This document shows positions 18,005 through 30,160 of a stretch of 64,000 nucleotides of DNA, piece by piece. The DNA lies in the NCBI GenBank assembly GCA_030347455.1, contig JAQOSZ010000028.1, positions 372,001 through 436,000 of the forward strand, given 5' to 3'. Position 1 is the first letter of the stretch, and each line of letters starts with the position of its first letter. The position numbers were made by a program, and so were the translations under genes. The notes under the pieces were generated by a model, which did no database searches, was not told the origin of the DNA, and worked only from the letters and a program-made list of their open reading frames with translations. The stretch is from Kentomonas sorsogonicus. Lineage: Eukaryota; Euglenozoa; Kinetoplastea; Trypanosomatida; Trypanosomatidae.

Positions 18005-19071
18005 TTCCTTTGTATTGCGTGTGTAAAGAAAAGGAAAACAAAAAAAAAAGATATCCTTTGAGTGACAGTTAGAGAAGAAGATGGAAAAGTAGGCGTGAGT
18101 CGGGACAAACAGTTGGAATGGTATTTAAAATCATCAATAAAATATACTTTTCTCTTCATTATCGTTTATTTATTCCCAGTCTTTGTAATTTTTGCCGTCG
18201 TTGCTTTGACGATGTTCTTGACTATCACTGACAGTATCATAAAGTGTGGTGAAGAACGATAATGCTCCTAACGCACGCTCCAGCTGGAAAAAAAAAGACA
18301 TGGCGCTTCCTCCATTATTCACGTCATTACGCTTTTTTCTGTTGTTGTCGTCGTTCACACTTTTCGCTTCATTTTTTCAATTCATCTTTGAATTTAGAAA
18401 GGGAAAACTCTAATGTATTCTATGACTATATGACTGAAAACGCAGTGATGCAAGGGAGAAATATAGACCTCACTGCGAACTGCAGAAAGAAAAAAGAGAA
18501 GACGAGAAAAAAAAATAGAATGGACAAAAAAAAACGACAAATAGTAATAAAACTATTGTTCTAGAGAAAATAAAAACTAAATATATGTGCCTCTCCATTT
18601 CCCATTCCTGTTCACTCGTGATAGGACAAAAAAAGAGAGGGAGTGACAAAAAAAAAAAAAAGATGAGGAGAAGCATCAAAGCAAGAACTAGCATTTCCTG
18701 TCCTCTCTCTCTCTCTTCTTCATCTATCACTCGATGTGCTCGTGTCTCATCTTTTTTTTCTCCCACCTGTGTGTATGTGTGTGTGTGTGTGTGTGCACAT
18801 TGCAAATATCACAGTTTGGCTGCGACAATCCAAACAAATCAAACAGAGCAGCACAAAGAAACAAAAAAAAAACTGTCGAAAGAAGAACAAAGAGAAAAAC
18901 AGAGAGGTAAGAGAGAGAGAGAGAGAGAGAGGAATGAAGATTAGGGGGACAGGGAAAAAAAAACTTCCACCCTTCTCAGCATCAGTGAACACGACATCTC
19001 GTTACATTCTTCTTTGTTTCGTCTGTTTTTATTTTCTTCTTCTTATTCTTTTTCATTTTCTCTTTTCCAGC
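18005..19071. other. Spacer between leucyl aminopeptidase and the gene at 19072
   Basis: AT-rich with A runs at 18041-18050 and 18648-18662, a GT repeat at 18775-18795 and a GA repeat at 18910-18932. No coding signal; holds presumed UTRs and processing signals. Confidence 0.55.
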
Positions 19072-20926
19072 TCAATGATGTGGGTCAAAAAAGAAGCCGC
19101 GGTGGAACACGTCGCCAACGCAATAGGCAGCCACAGCGCCGGCGCCACTCGTACTACTCGTCGCATTCACGGTGGTCGTGATCGCTCCCCGCGGGCCCTC
19201 GCTGTAGGACGAGAGCGCCACCACCCCTCCATTATTGTTATTGTTATTACTACTATTACTATAATTAGTATTAATCAACAACGGCACGAACACACGCGCG
19301 GTCAGGTGTACCGTCTTACGGGAGAGTTCCGTCAGCTTTATCTTCTGCCCGGGGGTGTACACCACCGTGTGCGCGCCGCCAGGGTCGGCCTCCGCCACCG
19401 CCACCACGCTCGCATTATTATTGTTATTATTATTACTAATATTATCCGCGACGCGCCTCCTATTGCTCTTCCCCCGACGCCTCTCCTTATCACCCGCCGA
19501 CAGATCCGAGAAGGTGTCGCTGCCACTGCCGTTGTCATCATCGTCACTGCTGCTGCTGCCGCTGTTGCTGCCTCCGTCAATATCGACAGGGAGGGTGGCG
19601 GCGCAGGCGGGCGGCGAGACGTCCGCCATCATCGGCTCGGTGTTGTTGAGAGTGTACGCGATAAAGGGTCTACCAGGAACAACGAGTCCGGAGCGGATTT
19701 GCCGCCGCGCAGAGCGGTTGCGCACCAGAGGGGCGTCTTTACCTTTACCCTCCGCGATAGCAAGAGCCCTGCTGCTAAAGTCCACGTCATCGCCACTATC
19801 ATTATTATCATAGTCGTTGTTGCCGCCACCACCGCCGCCGAGGCGGAGAAGGTTTGCGGGAATGTCGTCAAACGTGAGCTCCACTCCCTCGCAGGAGACA
19901 CACAGAATTGGGGGAGGGATATCTGCCCGGCAGCCGCCGTTGTTGTTACTTTGTTGCTGCTTGGGCTTGGTGTGTTCGGTGGAGAACTTTGTACAGTCAT
20001 AAATGGTGGCAACACTACGCGCATTATTACTATTATTATTATTGTTGTTGCTGTTTTCGCCGTTGTCGGCACCACTCGGGGAGCCGAGCACCGTCCACGC
20101 ATACACCAGCGCCACGCTCTCCGTCAGCTCGATTGGCTCCCCTTTGTACACAATGCCGCGGCGGCGGCTGAATTTAATCTTTGGCGACCCGACGCCGCCA
20201 CCGCCGTTGTCGCGCCGCGCTTCAGAAAGCGTGATGATCTGAAACACAGGTGTGGGTGTTGGGCGGATTCTTGCTCTCGTCAACATAGAGCAGCGCGTTG
20301 GAGGTTTTGATGCGCGCCGAGGGTGCCGGCACCGCGCGGGTGTCGATGAACGACGTGACGGAAACCGCGGACTCCCACCTGATTGCTAGTACCTGTATTT
20401 TTCTTATTGTTATTATTGTTGTTGGCTTCGGTTCCCGCCGGCGCAGGCAGGAGAGTGAAGACGGCCTCCGCTACAGGACTGCACGCGCCGCTGGCGGTGT
20501 CCACCACTACCGCCTTCACCACTACGCGGCCCCCCATCGCCTGCGCCGGCAACTCGGACAGCTGGCGGCCGCCGCCGTTTGTGTGTTTCCCTCCGCCACC
20601 GCTCGCTTTCTTCTTCTTTGCATTCTCATTCATATTTGCCATCATCGCGGATACACTCGCCACATCGCTGAGATAAAACGGAAATGAGTAGACGGTGTTG
20701 GGGAAACTCCCGTCGGCGCTGTAGCGTATCTGATAGCGGGAAGCATTATTAATGTTACTATAGTTATTGGTTCCGAGAGTGGAAACAATAGTGATGGGCG
20801 TCATGGAGGGACTAATAAAGCCGCCGGGGGGCTGAATGAGAGGCGCGGTGAGAGCGCCGCCTCCCCCTCCACCGGCAACGCCGCCATTGCGATTCACAAA
20901 CAACTCAATCTCACGTTGATTGTTTG

Positions 20927-20958
<32 letters not shown>

Positions 20959-21784
20959 CAACCCCCAACCATCGCTGCTGTTGGCATTGTTCCCGCTGTT
21001 GTTGTCGGGTCTATCAGAAGAACGTACGTAAAGGAGTGAATAGCGCCGAGCTGCCGCGTCCGGGGGCACACCGTGTGTGCATGAATCACATACACGCCGC
21101 TCTCAGCAAAGCGCAGCGAGCAGTGGTGAAGGAGGAAGCGATGCTCATCATAGTGATAATGCAGGGGAGTGGTGTGTTGAAATCTCCCGACAAACTCTGT
21201 ATCGCCCTCGTAACAAACGGGGGGAGACTCTGCGTTTGCAGGCTTGCCCCGCCTCCGTTTCTACTGTTCGTGTAGCCCGGATACGGCTGGAAGTCGATGC
21301 TAACCAAAATGTGGGTCTCCCCTGTCGATGCCGCCGCTAATGCTGCGTTGTTATTATTATTATTATATCCTCCACCAGCAGCATAAGGCGCGTAGTATCC
21401 GCCGTTGTTGTTGTTATTGTTTCCGTTTAGGTTATACCGGTCCAAAAACACATCCACAACAACGGGAGAGTAGTAGAGTCCCGGCGGCGGCGCGGCCGTC
21501 AGCTCCCGCGCATGCGTGCGAGTAAACCCTTTGTAATACTCCCCATCTCCTCCTCCTTCAGCGTCAAGACTCGTGTCGCTATACACATTGGCGCGTGTGT
21601 TGTCGGTCTCATCATTATTATTATTATTATACGAATAAGAAGAAGAGGAGGAGGCCATGTACTTTTGCTTGTACTTGCGAGCACACAGAAGGTAGTAGAG
21701 GGCTAGCACGATGCAAATGATGAGAAGAACTCCCACAATGGCCCACACCACACTCACAGCCGCGACGTGGTTGACGCGCGCCAT
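19072..21784 (-). CDS. Single-span membrane protein with chitobiase/hexosaminidase C-terminal-like repeats; frame interrupted
   Basis: Starts at ATG 21784. Residues ~10-33 (VSVVWAIVGVLLIICIVLAL) form one membrane span, followed by a Lys/Tyr/Ser/Asn-rich stretch. Downstream are repeated beta-rich units of the chitobiase/beta-hexosaminidase C-terminal type (CHB_HEX_C / Fn3-associated), whose signature is 'I.YT.DG..P' then 'Y..P..L...V...A': 'RYQIRYSADGSFPNTVYSFP' (near 20700) and 'FIAYTLNNTEPMMADV' with 'YTPGQKIKLTELSRKTVHLT' (near 19620-19660 and 19300-19345). An earlier unit ends 'RFAESGVYVIHAHTV'. There is no catalytic hydrolase domain, so these are probably binding or structural modules. 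The signal uses three frames, changing near 21130, 20400 and 20230. Asn runs interrupt the loops. Ends TGA at 19072. The topology (extracellular or cytosolic repeats) is not decided by the sequence. Confidence 0.6.
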
Positions 21785-22717
21785 ATTTCACGTTACAAGA
21801 CGTATATTGGGATTGTATATAATATATATGTATGTATGTTTGCTTTCTGTTTTGCTCTTCACTGCGTAACTCGATCTGTGTTGGGTTTGTTTCTTTTTTT
21901 CTTTCTTTTACTACTGCTGTTGAACTGGCAACGGCTGTTGCTATTATTTTTTTCTGTGTCTCTGCAAAGAGAAAGAGGGGTTGTAATCTATCTTTAAAAA
22001 AAAAGGGTTTTAAAAACGAAAAGAAAGAGAAAGAGGAGAAAGATGAGAAGACTTTAAGTACCGTTTCGCTCACTTCGCCGTGCTGTCTCTTTTTATTGTT
22101 GTCGCCGTGCTTTATTTTTTTTTTTTTTTTTTACTCTGGCTCTTCACCAAATCCTGTAAAGAAAAAGAAAGGAGGAAATCTATAAATATAATATCTGTTT
22201 GTGTATGGGGCTAGCCACTTCTTTAGGATCAAACAAATATAAAGAAGAAGAAGAAGAAGAAAAGCCTAAAAACAGAATGTAAAGTAAAGGAGAACGAAGA
22301 TACGTAATGATTACAATGTTGCGAAACGCAAATGAAAATTAAAAGAAAAAAAGAAAAAAGGAAGCTCTTTAGATAGAGAAAGAGAGACAAGAAAAGACGA
22401 TCTAGATATTGTATTTTCAAAGCAAAAAAAAAAAAATCAAGCTCTATTGTACTAGCAGGGAGAGGGGGGACGAAGAAACAGGAAAAACAGTAACAAAAAA
22501 AAGAAGCAGTGATATTTGCGCTTCTATTCAGTAGTTGTACTTCGTCCCTTGCTGTCGGACTATTCTTAATTGATTTTCTCCTGTGTTTACTTTTCTGTTG
22601 TTTAATCCAAGTATACTAGAACTAAAAAAAGCAAAGCAAAGCAAAGAAAAAAGAAAAAAGAAAAAAAATACAGAGCCGAATCAGTGGAGGGATTCGTTCC
22701 TGTTACCAGTGAAGGGG

Positions 22718-22781
<64 letters not shown>

Positions 22782-23500
22782 AGATGGAGTAATGGAAGTG
22801 GGAGGGAGGGAGAGAAGTCACAGAGTAAAATCATGATTAGTGGATCGCATGTAGCAGAGCATTAAAAAAAAAAAAAAAGCTCGCACCCAATGAAGTGGTT
22901 TACCGCAATCAGGGGGGTGGAAAGCACACACAAACACACACGCAGAGAGAGAGAGAGAGAGAGCAGTAGAGTGTGGACATAAATGAAGACGCTTATTTGT
23001 TTGTATTTTTTTCTTATTTGCGGCATCGCAACCGCGAAGACGCTTGGATACAAAAAGATTTCAGAATCCATTATTATTATTTCTTTTTGAGTTTGAGTTG
23101 TCTTCTTTAAATCGCTGCAATTGTAAGAAGGATAGAGTAAAGAGAGTAAAGAGAGACAGAAGAAAAAAAAATCTAGTTGTAAAGAGCAGATGTGATACAA
23201 TGTAATGTACAAAAGAATGAGAGAGATAAACGAGGGAGGGGAAAAGAAAAAGAGAGGAATGAGGTGAAGTGGCTAAGAGAGGGGAAGTCGGGAAAAGGGA
23301 AGGGTGAAGGAGAGAAGAATTGGCAGAAAATGGCAATTCTGAACTGCGTATGTCGACGCACATCGGTTTAATTATCACTATTACTATTACCATTTGCCAC
23401 CAAAATGAAGACTACTACGGTTCCCACCGACTACTTTTTATTTTATTTCCTTTTTCTCTCTACCTTTTCTCCCCATTCCCCCCCCCCCTCCCTGCTGTTA
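21785..23500. other. Spacer of 1.7 kb between the genes at 19072 and 23501
   Basis: AT-rich, with T and A runs (22111-22132, 22862-22878), a GAA repeat near 22243-22262 and a long GA repeat at 22720-22782. No gene seen on either strand. Confidence 0.55.
22720..22782. repeat. GA/CT microsatellite
   Basis: Nearly uninterrupted GA dinucleotides on the + strand in a spacer; a pyrimidine tract on the transcribed sense strand. Confidence 0.9.
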
Positions 23501-24809
23501 TTACTGCTGCATCTCCCCGTCGCTCTGTCCACTCCGCCGCCGCCGCCGCTCTTCGTGACGTGCAATGGCGCGGCGCTTCGCTGCGATGAGTCTCTTCAGT
23601 CGCGTAATTTCGTCAATTTTGTGCGCACCGTGCGTATTGCTGTTATTACTATTATTATTGTTGTTGTTGTTGTTGTTGCGATAGCGCCAGCGGCGGACGC
23701 GGCGGCGGCGGGTGGCGGCGTCGGGGCTGACGCTGCAGAGGCAATGGTGGGGGAGGCACGAGGGGAGGAGGAAAAGAAAGAAGAAGAAGAAGAAGAAGAA
23801 GAAGAGGGACGATGTAGTGTGTGGTGTTGTACCTGCCGATGATACCGACGCCGACGCGGCTGCACAAGTGGAAGAAGTGCTAATAGTGGAAGTGTTAGTG
23901 GCAGTTGGGCCCCCGCGCGGCGCGGCGAGGCGCAGCAGACGCACCTTGTGCTCCGCCACGCGCGCCTCCCGCAGCGCCACGTCCTCGATGGTCTCCAGCA
24001 CGAGAGAGGGGACGCCGAGCTGCGAGGCCACCGCGCGCAGCCGCCGCCGCTCCGCCCACGCCGCAGCCGCCGCCGCCGCAGCGGTTGCATCGGAGGAAGC
24101 AAAGCTAGAAGAAGAAGAAGACAAGGGCGAGTCCATCTCAGAATCTCCATCACTCCTCCTCTCCTTCCATCACTATAACCATCATCGTCATCGTCATCAC
24201 TGCGACTGCGACGGCCACCACTACCACTACTATTATTACTATTGCTGGCCCTCTTGCTGCCGCCGCACCTCTCGTCTCGCGGCTGTTGGCTCTGCCGCCG
24301 CCGCTGCCTGTCGATGCACGCGAAGGTGTGTCGGATTCGCCAGGACACACCTTAACAATGTCGTACAGCAGCACTCGCGCGATCGGCTGCGGAAAGACGG
24401 CGGAGCTGATGAAAACTGACCCAACTCTCACTAACAGCACGACCGCTGCTGTGCTGGTGGTGATGATGGGGCCGTTGACGGAATACGAAGGAGCGCCACC
24501 CCCACGGGCATATCCTTGTTGTTGTTGTTGTTGTTGATAATGACCATTCATTTCGTTGAAGAGATCAAAAGCGTCGGTGTTGCTGTTGTTGTCGTGGTAG
24601 TGTTTGGTGTTCTGTATGATGGTAAAGTCATCGCCGTCGCTGTCGTCACTGAAGCCAGATGAAGAGGCGTAATGATCATTACCATTACCGTTACTAGCCC
24701 CACTCATCATGTTATTATTACTACTATTATTGAAGTTGTTGTCGTTGTTAGTGTTGGTGTTTGTGTTGCTGTCAGTATTCTTGTTTTTACCGTTCTCGTC
24801 AGACGCAAC

Positions 24810-24840
<31 letters not shown>

Positions 24841-26432
24841 CCACCAGCAGTGCCCCCGTCAACACTTCCACCTCTCGCTGCTGCTGATGACGAAGACGCT
24901 GGTGCCGTCCCCTCCGCCGCCGCGGCGCTGCTGCCCCCACCGTTTCCGTCCTTGGCACTATCGAACGCATTACCCGCACTAGCAAGGGCATTTGCGTTAG
25001 TGTCCTGTGAATGGGAAGAAGAAGAAGAAGGAAAAGAAGGGGCAACTCCACCGCCAGCACCGTCAGCGGTGGCAGCAGAAGCAGTATGATGATGATTATT
25101 ATTATTATTACTATTGTCAGAAGGAGTATTGAGAGCAGTATTATTAGTAGTATTAGTATTATCGGCGGAGACGCTATCGACACCGTAGCGGCTCAGAAGT
25201 GTGCGTAGCTGCCGGGCGTTATGACTGGTGTCTCCCGTAGGATAAGCGCCACCGCCGCCGCCGCCGTGATGGTGGTGGTGTGGGTGCAAGTAATCCTCCA
25301 CACTGCCAGCCAGCATGGTACTATTATTACTAATATTACTATGATTATGAGTAGTGTAGGAGTCGTAGCCGCTAACACCACCGCTATCCCTCGCGCCCGC
25401 TGTAAAACCAGAGGAGGAGGAAGAAGAAGAAGCAGCGTGGGAGCCGTATAGATGACCGCTGTAGCCGGGAATTTGCGATTGTTGTTCTTCTTGTTGATGA
25501 TGTTGTTGTTGATCCTGTTGTGAAGGCTCGTCTGTCAGCGTCACCGCCGCCGCCGCTGCGGGGCGCTGCACGGCGCTGTCGATAAACTGCATCAGCTCCA
25601 CCTTCGTCGTGGCCTCCGTGCCAGGCACCAGCCAGTCAATAAGCCCCAGCAGGTACGCCGCCTCGCTCGGCCCGATACCGTATCCGTCGGAAAATACGTA
25701 GGGCATCTCCGCCCTGCCGTCGTTGCGGCGGCGGCGACGACGACGGCTGTTATTGTTGTTGTTTTGTTGTTCCGTAGGCGCTGCCATCTACATCATCAGT
25801 ATCATCATAATCCTCTCCATAATGATAGTCATCATTATACTCCTCACGGCTCTTCGTATAGCCTTGTTGGTGTTGTTGTTGTTTTTCTGTTATTTCGCTA
25901 TCGATAGCATCGTCGGCCTCATCGCCATCGTCATATTCAATAGTCGCAATCGTAATTGTTCATTCCTCTGACTGACGTGTTTCTGTCACGACCGATGATG
26001 GCGGCGTTGGTGGTATTACCATAACTATGATCGCCGATTACATTACTACTACTATTATTACTATTATTACTACTACTGCTAGTATTTGTAGAGTGCTGAC
26101 TATCATACATGAGACTCGCCACCTCCGACTCCCCCGTCGCCACCACCACCCCTCTTGCGCTGCCGCCGCCTCTCACCGCCTCTTCTCCCCTTGCTATTAA
26201 TACTCCTACCACTATTATTATTATTATTATTATTACTAGTCGCATTATGATTATGATGTGCGGTGTGGCCACCAACAGAGGGGCATAGGAGGACGGTCTT
26301 TACATAAATGAAAGGCATCGGGTAGGTCCCGAGGTGGGGCGTGTAGCGGCTGCCGTAGAGAGTCTCCAGCAGAAACGAGTTGGCCACAATCGGAATGTAG
26401 CGGCTGCGCAGCGGCACTGTGGGCGACGGCAT
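23501..26432 (-). CDS. Unrecognised Asn/Ser/Gln-rich protein; frame interrupted
   Basis: Starts at ATG 26432 (MPSPTVPLRSRYIPIVANSF, then LLETLYGSRYTPHLGTYPMP). After an Asn/Gly-rich stretch the reading moves to other frames ('GESEVASLMYDSQHSTNTSS'; then 'EADDAIDSEITEKQQQ' and 'REEYNDDYHYGEDYDDTDDV'), then to a 545-codon frame from 25787 with 'EMPYVFSDGYGIGPSEAAYL', 'LGLIDWLVPGTEATTKVELM' and much His/Asn/Ser/Thr repeat. Near 24400-24350 comes 'FPQPIARVLLYDIVKVCPG', continuing in another frame as 'RIRHTFACIDRQRRRQ'. The C-terminus has helical 'VLETIEDVALREARVAEHKV' and 'KIDEITRLKRLIAAKRRAIA', ending TAA at 23501. The 25787 ATG is probably internal because clear coding sequence precedes it without a spacer. 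No family recognised. At least five frame changes. Confidence 0.5.
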
Positions 26433-29104
26433 CGCGAGGGTGATTGTGTGTGTGGGAGGGAGAGGGGGGGGGAGAGAGAGAAATCGCTCAGCCTCCTGTG
26501 GGTGTGTGTGGATGAGTGTGAGTGGGTGTATGTAGATGGGAGAGGAAGAGTGATCGGGGGGGGGGGGGAGAGGGAAGGAGGAGGAGAGAGGAGGAGAGAG
26601 AGGGGAAGAGAGGGGGAGAAAGAGAGAGAGAGAGAGTGAGTTTAGGACGCTTCCTTGGGAGATTCCTGTGGATGAATAATAATAATGATGTTTCTATCCA
26701 AATTGTGTGCGTCTAGTACTTGATTCGTCCTATTTCTTTCTTGCTGAGTAATATATAGCTCGTAAATTGAAGCAGCAACAAAAAGGAAAAAAAAAAGAGA
26801 TCAATGTTCTCGTATCGAAACTTAAAATATGGATAGATAGATATAAAAGATGGTATTCTTTTGAGGTTCTCAACACTTTCCTATGCTTTTTTCTCTCTAT
26901 TTCCTTCTTCTCTCTGTAAATATATATATATATATTTTTAAATTAATGACTTTTGTCTTTCCACTTCGAAGTACAGTTAGTTTGCGGTTGTTCCTGTCGT
27001 TGCTGTTGTGTTTATAGTGGAAGACTTGATGAGAAGAAGAAAAATAAGGAGACGATAAATGTTAGAGAACTAAAGGGAGGGGGTGGGGAGAAGGAAACAA
27101 TAAAGAAAAACAGCTTTTAAAAAATGGTCTTAGCAATAAGATGCGATGAATAAAACAACGAAAAGTTGAAGTATGTCTTACTGTGTGGATATATATAAAA
27201 AGAAAAAGAAGAATCAGAAACTAATGGAAATGACAAAAATATTCTGAATGTAAACTAATAAAAGGGAAAAACAAAGAAGAAAAACCTTGTAATTCAGTGA
27301 GAAGAAGGGAGTATAAAGAAGAGGAGGAATGAAGTGAGAGAAAGACGTTCGCGTGTGTGACATGGTTGTTTGTTTGCTTGTGTGTATGTAGTATCAGCAG
27401 AAAACAAAGGATATAATGCACACCCACTGAAGCATATTTACATGCAGAGTTGAACAAACGGAAAAGGAAAGAAAAGAAGCCTCATATGCAGCGTCTTACT
27501 TTTTTTTTCTAGCTGAAGTAGACGTAAAATCTGTATGCTGAAACGTTTCATCTTCTTTTTGTTTTTTTTTTGTGTGTGTTTGACTGCAGAGTCAGGTCTC
27601 CTTGTTCGTTTTGTTTTCTTTAATCATGTATGATGAATTAATATCATTCCTTTTTAAAAGAAAAAATTTATTATTACTCAAGCAGCAGGGTTTTTAACTC
27701 TTCAGTTTCGTTTTTTCCCTCTTTTGTTATTTCTTTCACTTCTCTCTCCATCTCTCGTCGCTCTGTCGCGACACACTATTCGGGGGGGGGGGGAGAAGGG
27801 GTTCTTAAAGCAACACACATATGATAACAATAATAATAGAATATTATTATGAAAGGTATGGGTATGGGTGTGTGCCGTCCAGACTGAAGAGAGAACTAGT
27901 AAATAAATAGTAAGGTTTGCGTAGTTGCGTCGGCAGACACCACACACAGAGAGATACACGTATACATACATATATATATATCGGTGTGGCACGAGAGAGA
28001 GAGAGAGAGAAAGAGAGAAAGAGAAAGAGAGAAGAGGGAGTGAAAACTAACAGTGCGTAAAGTGATCCCATTAAACAGCTCGCAAAAAGAAAAAAACAGG
28101 AATAATAATAATAGTTTCCTTTGAAGGGAAACCTAAACTGCGAAATAAACCAAAAATTAAATGGTTCCAAGAAAAGAAAGGCACATATGTATACATATAC
28201 TAAGCTTGACAATAGTGAAACAAGAAAAAAATAAAAAATAAAAAAAGAAGAAGGGTGAATAGAGTCATGACAGCAAAAGCAAAAAGAATAAATATTTCAT
28301 AAAAGAAAAGAAAACTATGAAAGGAAGAATAACAATATGAGAAATGTGTATGTGCGTTGTGTGTGTCAAAGAAAAAAAAACAAATTGGAAAGATATTCAG
28401 ATACAGGATGGTAGTTTGGTTTCTTTTTTTATTTATGATATTTTTTTAGTGTATGATAGCTTGTTGTTCGGTTCTGCTGTTGTTCTCGTATTTATATATG
28501 TATGTTTTTGAGAAGCGGCTGAGGCAGGACAGAGAAACTAGAAAATGAAAGAGTAAAGAAGAAAGAGAAAAAAAGAAAAAACATACGATCGACTGTGGTA
28601 AACGAATGAGAGGCATATGCGAGAGAAAAAAAAAATATGCGGAATGAAGGCTGACGAGGAAGAGGAGAAGGAAGAAAAGAGAGAAGGGAAAGTAAAAAGG
28701 AAAAAAGAAGAAGTCAGAAGTATCGAGAAAGAGAGAGAAAGAGAAAGAGGGGGAGTATGTCAGGAAGAATTCTTTTTCTTTTCTTTTTGTCCTTTCTTCT
28801 TTCTCTTTTTTTTTTTTGATTACTTCTTCCGAAGAAGAGCAAAAGAGAAGTGAAAGAAAAATAATTTAAAAAACGAAAAAAAAAAAAGAAAGTACTACTT
28901 TTCTTTCTTTCTTTCTTTCTTTGCCGTTGCTCTTCGAAAATACCTCCCCATCCCCTCCCCTTTTATTTTCCCCGATTACATCGCTAATTCTGTGTGGGTG
29001 TGTGAGGCCGAGTGCTGATGCCCTCTTCCGCCACAGCGTCCATATACGACGGCGGCGCGTCATCGTTATGATGATCATTATTATTGTTATTATTATTGTT
29101 ATTG
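26433..29104. other. Spacer of 2.7 kb between the genes at 23501 and 29105
   Basis: GA- and G-rich just upstream of the gene (26455-26640), then AT-rich with an AT repeat at about 26921-26935, G run near 27782-27792, and many A and T runs; TTTC repeat at 28901-28921. No gene, tRNA or structured RNA recognised. Confidence 0.55.
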
Positions 29105-30160
29105 TTATTGTTTGTTATTATTCACACGAGAGTCGCGAATGGGGCTCGGCTGATCCTTTGCAGCGGGAGGGCTAACAATCTGCACATTGCTGTCATTATT
29201 ATTAGCATTAGTATTATTTCCCCCAGGAAGAGAAGACGAATTATTATTATTATTATCCGTATTGCGAGGCATCGAGTAGGACGCCTCCCGCGACGCCTCC
29301 TCCATCGCGGCGCTGTCAAACTTGTACCGGCTGTTGGCCGTCACGGACTCCATTCCGCGCACCACCTCCAGCTGGTACGCCTGCGACAGCGCCAGCAGCT
29401 GCGGCATCGTGACGGCGACCGTTTCCTGCGTCCGCTGCATCAGTGCCTCGTAGTCGGCGCCGAATTCCTTCAGCAGCGGGGTGTACTTGGCCTCCGCCGC
29501 GTCCCGCTCGGTGACGGCTTTGGTGTAGCTCTGGTCCGCGCTCGCGTCCTTGCCGGCCGCCGTCAGCTTCTCCTCCAGCCGCTCCGCTTTTTTGCGCGCC
29601 TCGACGTACTTTGAGCACGCCGCGTTGGCTTTTTTTGCCTTCTCGCCGACCGTTTTCAGCTCCGCCAGCCGATCGTCAATCGGCTTCGTGATGCTCTTCT
29701 CCACCTCTTGCCGGAACTTGGCGTACGCCGAGTCCTTCACGGACCGCATCGTCTCGGAGAGCTGCTCGGCGCTGTCGCCGGCCGCCTGCGCAACGCCTCT
29801 GTTCACACGCGTGTTGCCGCCGCCGCCGCCATTATTATTATTATTGTTATTATTAACGGCGCTATAACTATTGTTGTTATTGTTATTATTATTATTAACA
29901 CTCGCGTCGCCGTAGTTCCCCGCGGCCCCGCCGGCGGAGGAGGAGGAGGCGCCGTGGCGGAGACAGGCGTTGACGCCCGTGTAGCCCTCCCCGATGCCGG
30001 ACAGGGTGTTGGGGAGCTTCATCATTCCCACCATGTGCTCGCTGACGGTCTTCTTGAGGTGTTCCAGGCCGCTCTGCAGATTCTTCAGATTTTTACCGCG
30101 GAACGTGAGTTCCTGATTGAACGTCTTGGCGTCCTTTGTAGAGCTCTGCTCGCAACCCAT
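29105..30160 (-). CDS. BAR-like coiled-coil protein 1 with probable N-myristoyl/palmitoyl anchor
   Basis: A single intact frame of 351 codons. The N-terminus MGCEQSSTKDAKTF has Gly2 and Cys3, the arrangement used for myristoylation plus palmitoylation, so the protein is probably held on the inner face of a membrane. A first helix (LKNLQSGLEHLKKTVSEHMV) is followed by an Asn-rich linker at about residues 87-108, then a long charged coiled coil: 'FRQEVEKSITKPIDDRLAEL', 'KYVEARKKAERLEEKLTAAG', 'YTKAVTERDAAEAKYTPLLK' and 'VTMPQLLALSQAYQLEVVRG'. Spacing and composition resemble the three-helix BAR fold (amphiphysin/Bin type) that senses or bends membranes. The C-terminal ~60 residues are Asn-rich. 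It is the third of three similar neighbours in transcription order. The BAR call rests on pattern, not on a search; a plain coiled coil is the alternative. Confidence 0.72.
   Translation of the reverse strand: MGCEQSSTKDAKTFNQELTFRGKNLKNLQSGLEHLKKTVSEHMVGMMKLPNTLSGIGEGYTGVNACLRHGASSSSAGGAAGNYGDASVNNNNNNNNNSYSAVNNNNNNNNGGGGGNTRVNRGVAQAAGDSAEQLSETMRSVKDSAYAKFRQEVEKSITKPIDDRLAELKTVGEKAKKANAACSKYVEARKKAERLEEKLTAAGKDASADQSYTKAVTERDAAEAKYTPLLKEFGADYEALMQRTQETVAVTMPQLLALSQAYQLEVVRGMESVTANSRYKFDSAAMEEASREASYSMPRNTDNNNNNSSSLPGGNNTNANNNDSNVQIVSPPAAKDQPSPIRDSRVNNNKQ

Noticed and set aside
18736-20310. A 524-codon + strand open frame over the chitobiase-repeat gene
   Set aside because: Begins in AT-rich spacer, then runs antisense to a coding region as Ile/Val/Arg repeats.
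25787-25787. ATG at 25787 as the start of the gene ending at 23501
   Set aside because: Acidic, Gln-rich and ordered protein-like sequence precedes it up to 26432 with no spacer, so the start at 26432 is preferred.
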